Source: Bacteroidaceae bacterium
Lineage (GTDB): Bacteria; Bacteroidota; Bacteroidia; Bacteroidales; Bacteroidaceae
DNA length: 16,379 nt
Assembly (NCBI GenBank): GCA_900770665.1
Contig: CAAGKZ010000090.1
Coordinates: 1 to 16,379, forward strand
Direction of reading: 5' to 3'
Every line of letters begins with the position of its first letter. Position 1 is the first letter of the stretch. The translations under genes and the position numbers were made by a program. The notes below the pieces were generated by a model. It searched no databases, was not told the origin of the DNA, and saw nothing but the letters and a program-made list of their open reading frames with translations. This document shows, one piece after another, positions 15,189 to 16,379 of this stretch.

Positions 15189-16379
15189 TTAAAATATCAC
15201 TTTCTTATTATTTATAATGTAAAGTCCACCCTTCTTTGGATCAAGTACACGGCGACCTTGCAGGTCATAAATAGCCTTCACCTTTCCGTTTTCACCTTTC
15301 AGTTCTTCATCAGCCTCTACATCATAAATGAAGGTTGTACCGTCCTCGCTCTCCTCACCTACAACGCGCATACGTATCAACTGTGCAGTGTCACTCAATG
15401 GCGAGCCATCCTTATTTGCCATAGTCAAATAGACACGGAAAGGAACCAAAGGTGTCGATAAGTCCATCTTCTGCCATTCGCCATACTTGTTGATTGCATA
15501 GACATAATTGCCATTATCCAAATAACTGCTTTCGGTCTTTGAGTAGACACCTTTAACAGTGTACAACTTGTAAGCTGACGAGCAGATAACTGCCAACTGC
15601 TTGTCGGGAGCTGTGCTATGCAATTTTGCATATTGTTGAGAGATATTCAGGTTCATGGCCTCATCACTCTTTGGACGGATAAGATATGGGTGATTGGCCT
15701 TGAGCTTGGCAAGTTTCTTTATCTTTATAATCTCCACTTCCCAGTCATCAAGTTCACCGTTATCATCCCAATCATAACTGCAGATATCATTTATATATGC
15801 CACATCGTAGTTGGCAAGCAGTTCCTCGGTCAGCTCAATCTGGAACGGAACATAAAGGGCATTCCAAGTATTGTTGAGTGTGCGGGTGTATGCCAACGTG
15901 CCTACGACTCTTTCTTCCAGGTTCTCGAACTCGGTGTAATTGCCATCGGTGATAACCAGCACATCTTCCTTGTCGCTGAAAATAATAGGCACAATGCCGG
16001 GCATGTAGGCTGTGGTAGCCTGCATATAAGCATGGAAAGGAAGCTGTGTCCGGTCGCTTCCCAGATACAGACAATTATTCTCACCCGGGATATATATGTA
16101 TTGAGGATTCACCTCCTCGGCCGTGAGGGCTTTTAATGTACCTGTCATCACATAGTTGGCGGTATTCACCTGTTCCATATTCTTTGGAGCGACAGGCACT
16201 GTGGTCTCCACTTGTGTGCCGAGGGTCATATCATCATCAGTAATTACAAAATATGGCTTTCCGGCCTCGATGCTGTTTGCTTTTACAACAACTACGGCGT
16301 CTCCCTGCTCATCGTCCAACGTATAAGCGTTGACTCCGGCAGGTAGCTCCATATCGAAGGGCAGGCAGAGAGTCGTCAT
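15189..16379 (-). CDS. Large Bacteroidota surface protein, C-terminal 396 residues (partial)
   Basis: The frame is open to the right edge, and the Met at the edge is probably internal, so the N-terminus is outside the window. Two similar blocks are visible: TTLCLPFDMELP...ANSIEAGKPYFVI (about 1-47) and TWNALYVPFQIEL...LAKLKANHPYLI (about 171-245), each with an (L/V)PF motif and a later (K/H)PY(F/L)(V/L)I motif, typical of repeated beta-sandwich modules in Bacteroidales secreted proteins. Residues 203-214 (DWDDNGELDDWE) fit an EF-hand/dockerin calcium loop. The end, IYDLQGRRV followed by GGLYIINNKKVIF, resembles the C-terminal tails of type IX-secreted or surface-attached Bacteroidota proteins. 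Function cannot be assigned; adhesion or matrix roles are inference. It converges on rnhB and stops with TAA. Confidence 0.75.
   Translation of the reverse strand: MTTLCLPFDMELPAGVNAYTLDDEQGDAVVVVKANSIEAGKPYFVITDDDMTLGTQVETTVPVAPKNMEQVNTANYVMTGTLKALTAEEVNPQYIYIPGENNCLYLGSDRTQLPFHAYMQATTAYMPGIVPIIFSDKEDVLVITDGNYTEFENLEERVVGTLAYTRTLNNTWNALYVPFQIELTEELLANYDVAYINDICSYDWDDNGELDDWEVEIIKIKKLAKLKANHPYLIRPKSDEAMNLNISQQYAKLHSTAPDKQLAVICSSAYKLYTVKGVYSKTESSYLDNGNYVYAINKYGEWQKMDLSTPLVPFRVYLTMANKDGSPLSDTAQLIRMRVVGEESEDGTTFIYDVEADEELKGENGKVKAIYDLQGRRVLDPKKGGLYIINNKKVIF

Noticed and set aside
15189..16379. Complete gene starting at the Met at the right edge
   Set aside because: The codon coincides with the window end, no signal peptide follows, and the first residues lie inside a module seen again later, so it is an internal Met.

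Overview
The window looks like a chromosomal segment of a Bacteroidota bacterium, most likely order Bacteroidales (Prevotella/Bacteroides-like). The evidence is: promoters of the form TTTG-N19/20-TAnnTTTG, weak or absent Shine-Dalgarno sites, a SUF system of Bacteroidales type placed behind rimP-nusA-infB-cvpA, and a large surface protein with a C-terminal tail resembling the sorting tails of secreted Bacteroidota proteins. Genus cannot be fixed from sequence reading alone.

Layout. 1-416 has no convincing gene; it holds an open frame running in from the left edge and REP-like hairpins. A complete tRNA-Asn(GUU) unit (promoter, gene, intrinsic terminator) lies on the minus strand at 383-552. 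A secreted S41 C-terminal processing protease follows on the plus strand (696-2354), with its stop codon inside a 17-bp terminator hairpin. Three minus-strand genes come next: a small membrane-anchored protein (2399-2818), an unrecognised 207-residue protein (2891-3514) and a 5'(3')-deoxyribonucleotidase-like HAD protein (3531-4202). A 400-base divergent spacer (4203-4602) carries a promoter and, directly downstream, a terminator-like hairpin in the leader of the next operon.

From 4603 to 15088 nine plus-strand genes are packed with gaps of at most 36 bases, or overlaps: rimP, nusA, infB, cvpA, sufB, sufC, sufD, sufS, rnhB. This block couples ribosome maturation, transcription elongation/termination and translation initiation with Fe-S cluster assembly (SufBCD scaffold plus SufS cysteine desulfurase) and RNase HII. 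It ends in a 23-24-bp hairpin that also serves the convergent minus-strand surface-protein gene (15189 to the right edge, 5' end outside the window).

The most notable observation is that sufB, normally essential where SUF is the only Fe-S system, has an in-frame TAG at codon 44 (9814-9816) where homologues as recalled have lysine. Family-like sequence continues on both sides in the same frame. This is a real nonsense mutation, a base-call/assembly error, or a readthrough/reinitiation event. A second candidate is the promoter-proximal terminator-like hairpin in the rimP-nusA-infB leader, which could be an attenuator sensing NusA. I see no CRISPR array, insertion sequence, prophage or defence system, and no clearly novel multigene system.
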